Of a stretch of 64,000 bases of DNA, positions 19,835 to 29,366 are shown in pieces. Numbering within the stretch: the first letter of the stretch is position 1; each line of letters starts with the position of its first letter. The notes below the pieces were generated by a model that saw nothing but the letters and a program-made list of their open reading frames with translations, was not told where the DNA came from and searched no databases. The translations under genes were made by a program, and so were the position numbers. The DNA is from Aureimonas pseudogalii (GTDB taxonomy: Bacteria; Pseudomonadota; Alphaproteobacteria; Rhizobiales; Rhizobiaceae), in the NCBI RefSeq assembly GCF_014196835.1, contig NZ_JACIEK010000002.1:124001-188000 (forward strand). Direction: 5' to 3'.

Positions 19835-22396
19835 GTGGCGGAGTTTCCGAAGCAAGCGAAGGTCGTCATCATCGGGCTCGGCGGCATCGTCGGCGCCTCC
19901 GTTGCCCATCATCTGGTCGAGCGCGGCTGGGACGACATCGTCGGCATCGACGCCTCCGGCATTCCGACCGACGTCGGCTCCACGGCGCATGCCTCCGACT
20001 TCTGCTACACGACCAGCCACGACTTCCTGTCGTGCTGGACGACGCTCTACTCGATCGATTTCTTCGAGAAGATGGGCCATTACGCCCGCGTCGGCGGCCT
20101 GGAGGTCGCGCGCGTCGGCGACGACGCGCGGATGGACGAGATCCGCCGCAAGGTCTCCTCGGGCAAGGCCTTCGGCACGCGCGTGCGCCTGATCGAGCCC
20201 GCCGAGATCAAGGAGAAGTTTCCCCTCATCGAGGAAGCCCAGGTGCAGGGCGGCCTCTGGGATCCCGACGCCGGGCTCGTCATCCCGCGCTCGCAGACGG
20301 TGGCCGGCAAGCTGGTCGACCGGGCCGAGGCCGCGGGCAAGCTCAAGGTCTTCGCCAACACGCCGGCGCAGTCGCTCGTCATCGAGAATGGGCGGATCGC
20401 GGGCGTCGTGACGCCGCGCGGCACGATCCGCGCCGAGCACGTCGTGGTCTGCGCGGGCATCTGGGGCCGGCTCATCGCCGAGATGGCGGGCGAGGACCTG
20501 CCGGTCATGCCGGTGGACCACCCGCTGACCTTCTTCGGGCCCTACGAGGAGTTCGCGGGCACCGGCAAAGAGATCGGCTATCCGCTGATGCGCGACCAGG
20601 GCAACTCCGCCTACATGCGCGACACCGGCGACCCCACCACCGCCGAGGGCGGGCAGATCGAGTGGGGCTATTACGAGGAGACGAACCCGCGTCTCTGCCA
20701 CCCCCGCGACATCCTGTCGAAGCGCGAGGCGCGGCTCTCGCCCTCGCAGCGCGACCTCGACATGGAGCAGATCCTCGAGCCGCTGGAGCGCGCCATCGAG
20801 CTGACGCCGATCCTCGGCGAGCTCGGCTACAACGAGAGCCATTCCTTCAACGGCCTCTTGCAGGTCACCTCGGACGGCGGGCCCTCCTGCGGCGAGAGCC
20901 GCACCGTGCGGGGCCTCTGGTACTGCGTCGCCATCTGGGTGAAGGACGGGCCGGCCTACGGCAAGCTCATCGCCGACTGGATGACGGACGGGCGCACCGA
21001 AATCGACCACCACGCGATCGACGTCGCCCGCTTCTATCCGCACCAGCTCACCGAGGAGATGATCCACGAGCGCTGCACCGAGACGGCGAAGAAGATCTAC
21101 AATCCCGCCGTCCACCCGCGCGAACCCTTCTCGCTCGGGCGCGACGTGCGCCGCTCGCCCTTCCACGAACGCGAGGTCGCGCTCGGCGGCCACTTCATGG
21201 AACTCGGCGGCTGGGAGCGCGCCCACGGCTACGCCGCCAACGCGCCGCTGCTGGCGAAATACGGCGACCGCATCCCCGAGCGCACCAACGAGTGGGACGC
21301 GCGCCACTTCTGGCGGGTGTCGAACGCCGAGCAGCTCGCCATGAGCGAGGATGCCGGCATCATCAACCTCTCGCATTTTGCCATGCTGGAGGTCTCCGGT
21401 CCCGACCACGTCGCGCTGCTCGAATGGCTGTGCGCCGCCCGCATCGGCGGGGATGCCAACGTGAACAAGGGCATCTACACCCATTTCCTCGACGACGAAG
21501 GCATGGTGCGCGCCGACCTCACCGTGCTGCGCCTCGCCGACCGCCTGCGCGTGGTGGACGGCGCCGACGCCGCGCCGCGCGACTTCCACTACATCGCCGA
21601 GACCGCGCGCGCGCGCGGCCTCGACGTGACGATCCGCGACCGCACGAGCGAACTCGTCACGGTCGGCATCTGGGGCCCGAACGCGCGCGCCAAGCTGCAG
21701 GGGATCGTCGAGGATCCCGCCGCGCTAGACGCCGCGAATTTCCCCTTCGCGGCGCTGAAGCCGGTGCGCATCGCCGGCGTCGACGTCTTGGCCTTCCGCA
21801 TCTCCTATGTCGGCGAGCAGGGCTTCGAGCTGCACGTCGCCTATGACGACGGGCTCGCGGTGTGGGACGCGCTCGCCTCGACCGGGGCGGTGCCGGTGGG
21901 CATCGAGACCTATGCCAATTCGCGGCGCATGGAGAAGAGCCTGCGCCTGCAGAACGCCGACCTCCTCACCGAATACAATCTCTTCGAGGCCGATCTCGCG
22001 CGCCCGAAGGTGAAGGAGGCCGACTTCCGCGGCAAGGCCAGGCACCTGGAATACCGCGCCCGTGAAAGGCAGCCGGCGACGCTCTGCACCCTCGTGATGA
22101 CCGGCAACACCGACCGCGCCGGCGTCGCGCGCTATCCCGTGGGCATCCTGCCGGTGCTCGATCCCGCCACCGGCGAGACGCTGGTGGACGAACTCGGGCG
22201 CCGCTCCTTCACCACCTCGATCGCCTACGGCCCCTCGATCGGGCGCAACATCGCGCTCGCCTACCTGCCGGCCGATCATGCGGTGCTCGGGCGCGCATTG
22301 GAGGTCGAGTATTTCGGCGAGCGCTACCCGGTGGAGGTGGCGGCCGTGGGCTCGAAGGCGCTCTACGATCCCGAGAACCTCAACCCGCGGAGCTGA
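19835..22396 (+). CDS. Dimethylglycine/sarcosine dehydrogenase-like FAD-GcvT protein
   Basis: An 853-residue flavoprotein. The N-terminal half is a D-amino-acid-oxidase-type FAD domain: dinucleotide motif VVIIGLGGIVGASVAHHLVE at residues 10-29, then GSTAHASDF where relatives bind FAD covalently through a His. A middle domain follows. From about residue 430 on comes an aminomethyltransferase (GcvT-like) folate-binding region with FRISYVGEQGFELHV near residue 650 and a GcvT C-terminal barrel. The plan matches dimethylglycine or sarcosine dehydrogenases, which oxidatively demethylate N-methylglycines and pass formaldehyde to tetrahydrofolate. The exact substrate is unknown. It starts at GTG 19835 after GCGAGGG. 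A strong terminator follows. Confidence 0.87.
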   Translation: MAEFPKQAKVVIIGLGGIVGASVAHHLVERGWDDIVGIDASGIPTDVGSTAHASDFCYTTSHDFLSCWTTLYSIDFFEKMGHYARVGGLEVARVGDDARMDEIRRKVSSGKAFGTRVRLIEPAEIKEKFPLIEEAQVQGGLWDPDAGLVIPRSQTVAGKLVDRAEAAGKLKVFANTPAQSLVIENGRIAGVVTPRGTIRAEHVVVCAGIWGRLIAEMAGEDLPVMPVDHPLTFFGPYEEFAGTGKEIGYPLMRDQGNSAYMRDTGDPTTAEGGQIEWGYYEETNPRLCHPRDILSKREARLSPSQRDLDMEQILEPLERAIELTPILGELGYNESHSFNGLLQVTSDGGPSCGESRTVRGLWYCVAIWVKDGPAYGKLIADWMTDGRTEIDHHAIDVARFYPHQLTEEMIHERCTETAKKIYNPAVHPREPFSLGRDVRRSPFHEREVALGGHFMELGGWERAHGYAANAPLLAKYGDRIPERTNEWDARHFWRVSNAEQLAMSEDAGIINLSHFAMLEVSGPDHVALLEWLCAARIGGDANVNKGIYTHFLDDEGMVRADLTVLRLADRLRVVDGADAAPRDFHYIAETARARGLDVTIRDRTSELVTVGIWGPNARAKLQGIVEDPAALDAANFPFAALKPVRIAGVDVLAFRISYVGEQGFELHVAYDDGLAVWDALASTGAVPVGIETYANSRRMEKSLRLQNADLLTEYNLFEADLARPKVKEADFRGKARHLEYRARERQPATLCTLVMTGNTDRAGVARYPVGILPVLDPATGETLVDELGRRSFTTSIAYGPSIGRNIALAYLPADHAVLGRALEVEYFGERYPVEVAAVGSKALYDPENLNPRS

Positions 22397-22413
22397 TCGT
22401 CCGCGAGGTGCGG

Positions 22414-22459
22414 CCCTCGCCCCCGCGACGGCCGGTCCGGAAGGGGGCGAGGGTTTTTT
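22414..22459 (+). terminator. Rho-independent terminator after the flavoprotein gene
   Basis: CCCTCGCCCCC (22414-22424) pairs perfectly with GGGGGCGAGGG (22443-22453), followed immediately by six T. It lies 17 bases after the flavoprotein stop and insulates the histidine kinase gene. Confidence 0.92.
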
Positions 22460-22564
22460 CACGCGCCGCCCCCGCGTCCCCCCTCTCTGGCGGCACAGCG
22501 GCCCCTATGTTCCGCCTTCAGGCCCGCACGCTTCGTCGCGGCCCAGCTTCAGGTGGAATCCGCG

Positions 22565-24553
22565 ATGACGACGAACCGCTTCTTCGGCGGCACGGGGGAG
22601 ATGGCCGCCCGCTGCCGCTCCTTCGACTGGAGCGAGACGCCGCTCGGGCCCCCCGCCGCCTGGAAACGCTCGCTCAAGACGCTGGTCGGGCTGATGCTCG
22701 CCTCGCGCCAGCCGATGTACGTGACCTGGGGGAAGGAGGGCACGCTCCTCTACAACGACGCCTACGCCGCGCTCCTTCAGAGCAAGCATCCGGCCGCGCT
22801 CGGCCAGCCCTTCCGCGAGGTCTGGGCCGAGATCTGGGGGGAGATCGAGCCGCTGGTGGCCAAGGTCTTTGCCGGCGAATCCGTGCATTTCGACGACATC
22901 ACCCTCTTCGTGGAGCGCAACGGCGCGCTGGACGAGGCGCATTTCGCCTTTTCCTACACCTCGGTCTACGACGAGGGCGGCGAGGTCGTGGGCCTCTTCT
23001 GCGCGTGCAGCGAGACCACGGCGCAGATCCTGGCCGAGCGCGCCGCCCAGGCCGCGCTGCAGGCGGCCGAAGAGGCCAACGTCGCCAAGTCGCAGTTCCT
23101 CGCCAACATGAGCCACGAGCTGCGCACCCCGCTCTCGGCCATCATCGGCTATTCCGAGATGCTGATCGAGGAGGCCGAGGAGGGCGCGGCGGCCGCCGAC
23201 CTCGCGCGCGACATCCGCAAGATCGAGAGCAACGCCCGCCATCTTCTCGGCCTCATCAACGACGTGCTCGACCTGTCGAAGGTCGAGAGCGGCAAGATGG
23301 ACATCTATGTCGAGGATTTCGACGTCGCCGAGATCGTCGCCGACGTCGCGGCCACCGCGCAGCGGCTGGCCGAGAAGAAGGGCAACCGGCTGACCACGCG
23401 GGTCGAGCCGGGCGCCGGCGCCATGCAGTCCGACGTCACCAAGCTGCGCCAGATCCTCCTCAACCTCCTCAGCAACGCCGCCAAGTTCACACAGGACGGC
23501 GAGATCGAGCTGGCCGTCTCGCGCCGCGGCGACACGCTCGTCTTCGCCATCCGCGACACCGGCATCGGCATGACGCCCGAGCAGCTCGAACGCCTGTTCG
23601 AACGCTTCAGCCAGGCCGACGCCTCCACCACCCGCAAGTTCGGCGGCACCGGGCTCGGCCTGTCGCTGACCCGTGCCTTCAGCGCCATGCTCGGCGGAGA
23701 CGTGACGGTGGAGAGCCGCGCCGGCGAGGGCAGCACCTTCACGCTGACGCTGCCCGCGAGCGCGCCGGACCCGGCCGCCGCGATCCTCGACGACCTTGCG
23801 CAGGCGCAGGTTCCCGTGCTCGGCGAAGGGGGCGAGGGCCACGTGGTGCTGGTGATCGACGACGACACCGCGCAGCGCGAGCTGATGACGCGCTTCCTGG
23901 CGCGCGAGGGCTTCGCGACGCTGACCGCCGCCGACGGCGCCACGGGTCTGGCGCTCGCCAAGGAGATGCGCCCGCGCGCCATCCTCCTCGACGTGATGAT
24001 GCCGGGCATGGACGGCTGGACGGTGCTCGGGCGCCTGAAGGCCGACCCGGACCTGGCGGGAATTCCTGTGGTGATGGTGACCTTCGTCAGCGAACAGGCG
24101 CTTGCCTCCTCGCTCGGCGCCGCCGACTACGTCGCCAAGCCGGTGAAATGGGACCGCTTCCGCCAGGTGATGGACCGCTTCCGCGGCGAGGTCGGCGACG
24201 TGCTGGTGGTGGACGACGACGCGGATGCGCGCGGGCGCGTGCGCCATGCGCTGGAGCGCGACGGCTGGACGGTGGCGGAGGCCGGCAACGGGCGCGAGGC
24301 GCTGGAGCGCGTCGCGGCCTCGCCGCCGCGTGTCATCCTTCTCGACCTGACCATGCCGGTCATGGACGGCTTCTCCTTCCTCCATGCGCTGCGGGCGCGC
24401 CCCGACGGCGGCGACATTCCGGTGATCGTGCTCTCGGCCCGCGACCTGACGCCGGAAGAGCGCAGCCGCCTGAAGAGTGCGGCGCAGGTGATGACGAAAG
24501 GCGAGGTGAGCCTTCGCGACGTCACGGCCAACGTGCGCGCGCTGACGCACTGA
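22565..24553 (+). CDS. Hybrid histidine kinase with two receiver domains
   Basis: A 662-residue soluble sensor kinase. Residues about 10-160 form a PAS-like input domain of the type that begins RCRSFDWSETPLGP. The dimerisation box FLANMSHELRTPLSAIIGYS places the phospho-accepting His at 184. The ATP domain shows QILLNLLSNAAKF, DTGIGM and FGGTGLGLSLT. Two receivers follow, with phospho-acceptor Asp at about 476 (ILLDVMMPGMDGW) and about 594 (ILLDLTMPVMDGF). No transmembrane helix is seen, so the signal is cytoplasmic. No output regulator is next to it. ATG 22565 was preferred to GTG 22553 because AGGTGGA lies at the right distance. Confidence 0.92.
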   Translation: MTTNRFFGGTGEMAARCRSFDWSETPLGPPAAWKRSLKTLVGLMLASRQPMYVTWGKEGTLLYNDAYAALLQSKHPAALGQPFREVWAEIWGEIEPLVAKVFAGESVHFDDITLFVERNGALDEAHFAFSYTSVYDEGGEVVGLFCACSETTAQILAERAAQAALQAAEEANVAKSQFLANMSHELRTPLSAIIGYSEMLIEEAEEGAAAADLARDIRKIESNARHLLGLINDVLDLSKVESGKMDIYVEDFDVAEIVADVAATAQRLAEKKGNRLTTRVEPGAGAMQSDVTKLRQILLNLLSNAAKFTQDGEIELAVSRRGDTLVFAIRDTGIGMTPEQLERLFERFSQADASTTRKFGGTGLGLSLTRAFSAMLGGDVTVESRAGEGSTFTLTLPASAPDPAAAILDDLAQAQVPVLGEGGEGHVVLVIDDDTAQRELMTRFLAREGFATLTAADGATGLALAKEMRPRAILLDVMMPGMDGWTVLGRLKADPDLAGIPVVMVTFVSEQALASSLGAADYVAKPVKWDRFRQVMDRFRGEVGDVLVVDDDADARGRVRHALERDGWTVAEAGNGREALERVAASPPRVILLDLTMPVMDGFSFLHALRARPDGGDIPVIVLSARDLTPEERSRLKSAAQVMTKGEVSLRDVTANVRALTH

Positions 24554-24689
24554 GGCGTCGCCCGGCGGGCGGACGAGGGCAAGCCATGCTTGACGGGCCG
24601 GGCGGGTTCGACCCATCAGTCGCCCATGAAGAGGGCACGCGGCGAGACGGCGGCCCCGCGGGATCGCCGATCGGCACGAAAGGCATGGC

Positions 24690-25016
24690 ATGGCACGCAA
24701 GAACCGGGACGAGCCCTGGGTCACCGAAGAGGCGGAGCGGGCCGCGCCGGCTGAGCCCTGCTGGCTCTGCGGGCGCCCGCTCGGCAAGACGGTGGATCGC
24801 TTCCACCCCATTCCGAAGAGCCGGGGCGGGCGCGACACGGTCGCCGTGCATCCGATCTGCCGCGAGACGATCGACGCCAACTTCACGGCGAGCGAGCTCG
24901 TGCGACATGCACAGGGGGGCATTCCGCTCACCGACAACGAGACGGTGGCCCGCTTCGTGAAATGGGTGGCGGGCAAGCCCGCCGACTTCCACTCCGCCAC
25001 CAAGGCGGGGCGCTAG
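24690..25016 (+). CDS. Small HNH-type zinc protein
   Basis: This 108-residue protein has the layout of a minimal HNH domain: a zinc pair CWLCGRPL at about residues 24-31, then RFHPIPKSRGGRDTVAVHPIC at about 37-57, which supplies the histidines and the second Cys side, and ETIDANFT after it. HNH domains are usually nucleases, but many tiny chromosomal ones have no known substrate. It stands alone after the hybrid kinase. The start ATG 24690 (MARKNRDEPW) follows CGAAAGGC. The second zinc pair appears incomplete (single Cys), so catalytic activity is uncertain. Confidence 0.7.
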   Translation: MARKNRDEPWVTEEAERAAPAEPCWLCGRPLGKTVDRFHPIPKSRGGRDTVAVHPICRETIDANFTASELVRHAQGGIPLTDNETVARFVKWVAGKPADFHSATKAGR

Positions 25017-25059
25017 CGGGCGCCCCGGCCGCGAAGGGGCCGCACCGACGCGGGGGAGG

Positions 25060-27252
25060 CTAGAACCGGTAGCGCAGCGAGCCGATGACGTTTCGGCCCT
25101 CGTCGCGGTAGCAGAAGCCGCCCTGGCAGCTGTCGGCGCGCTTGTCGAAGAAGTTCTTGGCGTTGATCTGCGCGCTGACGCCCTCGAGCTTCGCGTTGGC
25201 CTTGCCGAAATCGTAGGAGAGCGAGGCGTCGATCAGGATGCGAGAATCGTTGCGGAACGTGTTGGTGTCGTCGCCCCAGCTCGTGCCGAGATAGCGCAGG
25301 CCCGCCCCGAGCCCAAGCCCGTCCGCCGCGCCGCTCTGCACGGTGTAGCCGCCCCAGAGCGAGAACTGGTGGGCGGGAATGCCCGACGGCGTGTTGCCCG
25401 CGTTGTCGCCCTCGGTGATCTCGAGGTCGAGATAGGTGTAGGCCGCCGTCAGGTCGAGGCCGGCGGCCAGGCTCGTGGTCGCCTCCAGCTCGAAGCCGCG
25501 CGACTCCACCTCGCCGCGCTGGATCTGGAAGTTGATGTAGTTGGGATCGCTGGCGAGGACGTTGGTCTGCGTGATGCGGAAGAGCGCGGCGTTGACCGAG
25601 AGGTTCACGTCGCTCGGCGCGTACTTCACGCCGATCTCCTCCTGCTCGCCTTCGGACGGACTGAAGGCCGCACCGCTGAAGCTGTTGCCGATCACCGGGG
25701 CGAACGAGGTGGAGTAGCTGACATAGGGCGCGAGGCCGTTGTCGAAGAGATAGGAGAGGCCCGCCCGGCCCGAGAACTTGTGGTCGTCCTGCTCGCTCGT
25801 CGTGACGGCGAGCGTGTTGAAGGCCGACTGGCTGAGCCAGTCGTAGCGCCCGCCGAGCGTCAGCACGAAGCGCTCGTATTCCAGCTGGTCCTGCAGGTAG
25901 ACGCCGGTCTGGCTCTGGCGCGTCGTGGTGTCGACGAAGTCGAGCGCCGGCGAAGCGATGAACTGCTGGCCGTAGTTCAGCGTCACGAGGTTCAGGTCCG
26001 GCGCGAAGCCGAGCCCGATCTTGTCGTCGACGTCGACATGGTTGTAGTCGAGCCCGCCGAGCAACGTGTGCGCCACCGCGCCGGTGTCGAACTTCAGCTC
26101 GGCCTGGTTGTCGACGGCGATCGAGTCGAGGTCGTCGACGATGCGGCCGGTGGAGCGGCTCGCGGTCAGGCCGTCCGCCGAGATCGCACCGATCGAGGTG
26201 TATTTCACGTCGGCGTCGATATGGGCGTAGCGCAGGTTCTGGCGGATCGTCAGCGTCTCGTCGAAGCGGTGCTCGAACTCGTAGCCGACGCGCCCCTGCT
26301 GCTGGTCGAAGTCGCCGAAGGCGGGATCGCTGGATTCCAGGTTCGACGGGCGGCCGTTCCGGCTGAAATAGGTGGCGTTGCCGCCCGTGGTGATGTCGGC
26401 ATATTCGCCGAGGATCGTCAGATGCGTGTTGCGGTCGTCGGAGCGCAGCGTCAGCGCCGGCGCGATGAAGGTGCGGTCGTCCGGCACGCTGCGAAGGTCG
26501 GTGTCGGCGTCGCGCGCCAGGCCCGTGATGCGGTAGAGCACGTTGTCGTTGCCCGCCAGCGGGCCGGAGGCGTCGAACTGGGCCTGGACGCGGCCGTTGT
26601 TGCCGACCTGCGTCTCGATCTCGCGGAAGGGCGCGTCGGTGGGGCGCTTCGAGGTGAGGTTGACGATGCCGCCCGGCGAGCCGCCGCCGTAGAGCACCGA
26701 ACTCGGCCCCTTCAGCACGGCGATGCCCTGCAGGCCGTAGGGCTCGGTCTTGAAGATCGAGAAGTTGCCGGTGAGCTCGCGCAGCCCGTCGCGATAGACG
26801 CCGTTGTAGACCACGTCGAAGCCGCGGATGGAGAAGCTGTCGAAGCGCGGGTCGAAGCCGAAGGCGCCGACGCGCACGCCCGGCGTGTAGGTGAGCGCCT
26901 CCGAGAGGGTCTGGACCTTGCGGTCCTCCAGCTGCCGGCTGGAGACCACCGAGATCGACTGCGGCACCTTCTGCAGCGGCGTGTCGGTCTTGGTGCCGAC
27001 CCGCGCGGCCTTCGCGACGTAGCCGTCCGTCTCGAGGCCGCTGCCCTCGCCCTCGCCGGGCGTCGCGGTGCCCCCGCCGCCCTCCACCGTCACCGTGTCG
27101 AGCACCACGGTGTCCTGCGCCCCCGTGCCTTGCGCCCCCGTGTTCTGGGCTCCCGTGTTCTGGGCCCATGCCGCCGGCAGGCCCGCGGCCGTCAGGCAGG
27201 AGCCGGAGAGAAGCGCGACGGCGAGGGTGCGGGCAAGGCGGGGCGGGGACAT
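25060..27252 (-). CDS. TonB-dependent siderophore receptor
   Basis: This 730-residue outer-membrane receptor imports a ferric siderophore using TonB energy. A signal peptide covers residues 1-29 (cut near PAAWAQ). A short repeat of Asn-Thr-Gly-Ala-Gln units follows, then a TonB-box-like DTVVLDTVTVEGG. The plug domain shows VPQSISVVSSRQLEDRKVQT and VLKGPSSVLYGGGSPGGIVN, typical of the FhuA/FpvA-type siderophore group. The barrel ends in YRF with the terminal Phe required for outer-membrane insertion. ATG 27252 was chosen because it starts a clean signal peptide after AAGGAT. It is divergent from an esterase gene, which suggests a catecholate or ester-type siderophore. Confidence 0.95.
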   Translation of the reverse strand: MSPPRLARTLAVALLSGSCLTAAGLPAAWAQNTGAQNTGAQGTGAQDTVVLDTVTVEGGGGTATPGEGEGSGLETDGYVAKAARVGTKTDTPLQKVPQSISVVSSRQLEDRKVQTLSEALTYTPGVRVGAFGFDPRFDSFSIRGFDVVYNGVYRDGLRELTGNFSIFKTEPYGLQGIAVLKGPSSVLYGGGSPGGIVNLTSKRPTDAPFREIETQVGNNGRVQAQFDASGPLAGNDNVLYRITGLARDADTDLRSVPDDRTFIAPALTLRSDDRNTHLTILGEYADITTGGNATYFSRNGRPSNLESSDPAFGDFDQQQGRVGYEFEHRFDETLTIRQNLRYAHIDADVKYTSIGAISADGLTASRSTGRIVDDLDSIAVDNQAELKFDTGAVAHTLLGGLDYNHVDVDDKIGLGFAPDLNLVTLNYGQQFIASPALDFVDTTTRQSQTGVYLQDQLEYERFVLTLGGRYDWLSQSAFNTLAVTTSEQDDHKFSGRAGLSYLFDNGLAPYVSYSTSFAPVIGNSFSGAAFSPSEGEQEEIGVKYAPSDVNLSVNAALFRITQTNVLASDPNYINFQIQRGEVESRGFELEATTSLAAGLDLTAAYTYLDLEITEGDNAGNTPSGIPAHQFSLWGGYTVQSGAADGLGLGAGLRYLGTSWGDDTNTFRNDSRILIDASLSYDFGKANAKLEGVSAQINAKNFFDKRADSCQGGFCYRDEGRNVIGSLRYRF

Positions 27253-27476
27253 CGGGCGATCCTTCTGCGGGGCACGGCGGGCACCGGCTGACGGAAGCGG
27301 TAGAAAAACATGACGAGACGAGTCAAGAATGCGCCGGTGCATTCCCGTTCCACCGCGAAATGGACGACGCGGAAAATCGTCGATTGAAAGCAACGAGTTG
27401 CGTCGTCGCAGGGCGAAGCCACCTCGGAATGCATCGTAGGTATGCCCTAGCAATAGCGGCAGAAAGGACACAGACA
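27253..27476. promoter_or_regulatory. Divergent promoter region of receptor and esterase
   Basis: These 224 bases hold the promoters for both the siderophore receptor (minus) and the esterase (plus). On the minus strand TTGACT at 27326-27321 could be a -35 box, with a poor -10 candidate (CTACCG) 17 bases on. Iron control (RirA, Irr or Fur) is expected for such genes, but I could not identify a confident operator by eye. Confidence 0.4.
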
Positions 27477-28361
27477 TTGGACCCGTTCCACGAACGCGCC
27501 CCGGGGCAGGCGGCGACCCTGCCGCACACGAGCCTGCATGATCTCGGGGCGGCGGGTGCCGATCCCTGGCGGCTGCACGTCCATGTGCCGCCGGGCGAGC
27601 CGCCGGCGGCAGGCTGGCCGCTGCTCGCGATCACCGACGGCAACGCGATGATCGCCACGGCGGTGGACGCGCTGCGCGTCCAGTCGGCCTATCCGATGGG
27701 CACGAATGTCGAGCCCGGAATGATCGCCGCGATCGGCTATCCGGTTGAGGGCGCCTACGATCCGCTGCGGCGCTCGTTCGACCTGTCGCCGCCACCCGGC
27801 CGCTCCTATCCGCCCTTCACGCAGGGCGGCCTGCCCGTCGTCACCGGCGGAGCCGACCGGTTCCTGGCCTTCATCGAAGAGGAGGCCCTGCCGTTCCTCA
27901 ATACCCTCGCGCCGGTCGATCCGGCCCGCCGGACCCTGTTCGGCCATTCCTTCGGCGGCCTCTTCGCGCTCCATGCGCTGTTCTCGGGCTGCCGGTCCTT
28001 CTCGCGCTTCGTCGCCGCCAGTCCGACGATCTATTGGGAGGACGGGCTGCTGCTCGAGAGCGAGCGGCGCTTCTCGGCCCGGCCATTGGAGCGCGAGGTC
28101 GTGGTTCACTTCTCGGCGGGCGAGTTCGAGGGTGAGACGCTGGCACCCTTCCAGTATGGGCGCGAGGACACCGAGACGCGCCTGGCGGCTGCCCGCACGG
28201 CGCGCACGCTCGATCGCACGCGCGAGATGGCGGCGCGGCTGGGAGCGCTGGCCAACGCCCGCGTCGTCTACGAGACCTATCCCGGCGAGACGCACATGAC
28301 GATGCTGCCGATCGCGGTCTCGCGCGCGGTGCGCATCGCCTTCGAAATCCCGAGCGCCTGA
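27477..28361 (+). CDS. Alpha/beta hydrolase, IroE/Fes-like siderophore esterase
   Basis: This about 294-residue hydrolase has the nucleophile elbow TLFGHSFGGLFALHALF, with the catalytic Ser in GHSFG, and a C-terminal ETHMTMLPIAV that supplies the His. RSYPPFTQGG and YWEDGLLLESE are typical of the enterobactin-esterase (Fes/IroE) group, which cut the ester backbone of ferric siderophores to free iron. It is divergent from the siderophore receptor, which supports that role. TTG 27477 is preferred because AGAAAGGA lies just upstream; ATG 27429 in the same frame lacks a ribosome-binding site. No signal peptide is seen, so it should act in the cytoplasm. Confidence 0.85.
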   Translation: MDPFHERAPGQAATLPHTSLHDLGAAGADPWRLHVHVPPGEPPAAGWPLLAITDGNAMIATAVDALRVQSAYPMGTNVEPGMIAAIGYPVEGAYDPLRRSFDLSPPPGRSYPPFTQGGLPVVTGGADRFLAFIEEEALPFLNTLAPVDPARRTLFGHSFGGLFALHALFSGCRSFSRFVAASPTIYWEDGLLLESERRFSARPLEREVVVHFSAGEFEGETLAPFQYGREDTETRLAAARTARTLDRTREMAARLGALANARVVYETYPGETHMTMLPIAVSRAVRIAFEIPSA

Positions 28362-28604
28362 CCGCCCGCTTCGCCGCCCCCGGCGCCTCCACCAGGACCG
28401 GCGAGCCCGCCGGCGGCGCAAGCCTGCGTCGGCATCCGGGGAGCGGCCCGGCCGGCCCTTGGAGGGCATGATCCCGGCGGCCATGCTCGCCGACTCGTGA
28501 TGGTGATGCGCCGGCTCTCGATTCCTGCTAAAAATTACTTAGCATCCCTTAACAAATGATAGAGCAGTCCTAGTCTGTGTTCGAGCCAGAGCAGGAGTTC
28601 TCCC

Positions 28605-29141
28605 TTGGACGCTCCCCATGCATCCTCCATCCAGATCGCAACGACGAAGATTCTCGGCGCGTGGAACTGGAACGTGGAGGCCGACACGATCGTGATGTGC
28701 ACGACGTTGGCCCCCCTGTTCTCGATCAGCGACGAAGAGGTGAACAAGGGCATCTCCCTCTATCATTTCCTGTCGCTGATCCATGTCGACGACATGAGGC
28801 GCATCCGCTTCAGCATCGGCCATGCGATCGGCTCCAAGCTGCCGTTCGAGGAGGTCTATCGCGTCGTCGAGGAGGGTGTCGGCACGCGCTGGGTCCGCTC
28901 GAAGGGGCGATGCTACTACGATGCCGAAGGCTCGCCGGTGCACATGACGGGTTTCACCATCGAGGCGGTCCCGGGGCTCAGCACGCTTCATGCCTCGATC
29001 GTCGACCGTCTGCTGGAGGCACGCACGCTGGCCGTCGCCGCGAACGAACGCATGCTGATCAAACTCATCGACGCCGTCGCCCTGGAGGCGGGCCTGCAAC
29101 TGGCCGCGGCGATGAAAGGCCTGAAGGACGGGCGATCCTGA
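28605..29141 (+). CDS. Stand-alone PAS domain protein
   Basis: This 178-residue protein is essentially one PAS domain. ILGAWNWNVEADTIVMCTTL starts the fold, followed by LYHFLSLIHVDDMRRIRFSI and GTRWVRSKGRCYYDAEGSPV with the closing strand MTGFTIE. A C-terminal helical part (about residues 128-178) could pair with another protein. No kinase, cyclase or DNA-binding domain is attached. The start is TTG 28605 after GCAGGAG. The 100 bases upstream are AT-rich (CTAAAAATTACTTAGCATCC), a likely promoter. It precedes a Crp/Fnr gene by 225 bases on the same strand. Function is unknown; ligand or redox sensing is possible. Confidence 0.72.
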   Translation: MDAPHASSIQIATTKILGAWNWNVEADTIVMCTTLAPLFSISDEEVNKGISLYHFLSLIHVDDMRRIRFSIGHAIGSKLPFEEVYRVVEEGVGTRWVRSKGRCYYDAEGSPVHMTGFTIEAVPGLSTLHASIVDRLLEARTLAVAANERMLIKLIDAVALEAGLQLAAAMKGLKDGRS

Positions 29142-29366
29142 TGCCGCCGGCATCGCCCGTTCGCCGTTTCGAGAAGGCGACGAAGCGTTTTCCGCCCTTC
29201 GCATCGCGATTCGTTTGACAAATGTGAAAGCGCGTCCGCCCTGTTTTGATAAGGCAGGGACGAGCCCGTCCGCGAGCGGCCGGGATGCGACACGCCAGAG
29301 GGGTCGGACGTCCGGGTCGCTCGCAGCTGCCGAACGGCGGATACGGAAAGCGAGGGTAGGAACGAC

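Noticed and set aside
28116-28520. An extra small gene between the esterase and the PAS protein
   Set aside because: Frames here overlap the esterase 3' end or are Arg-rich; no ribosome-binding site found.
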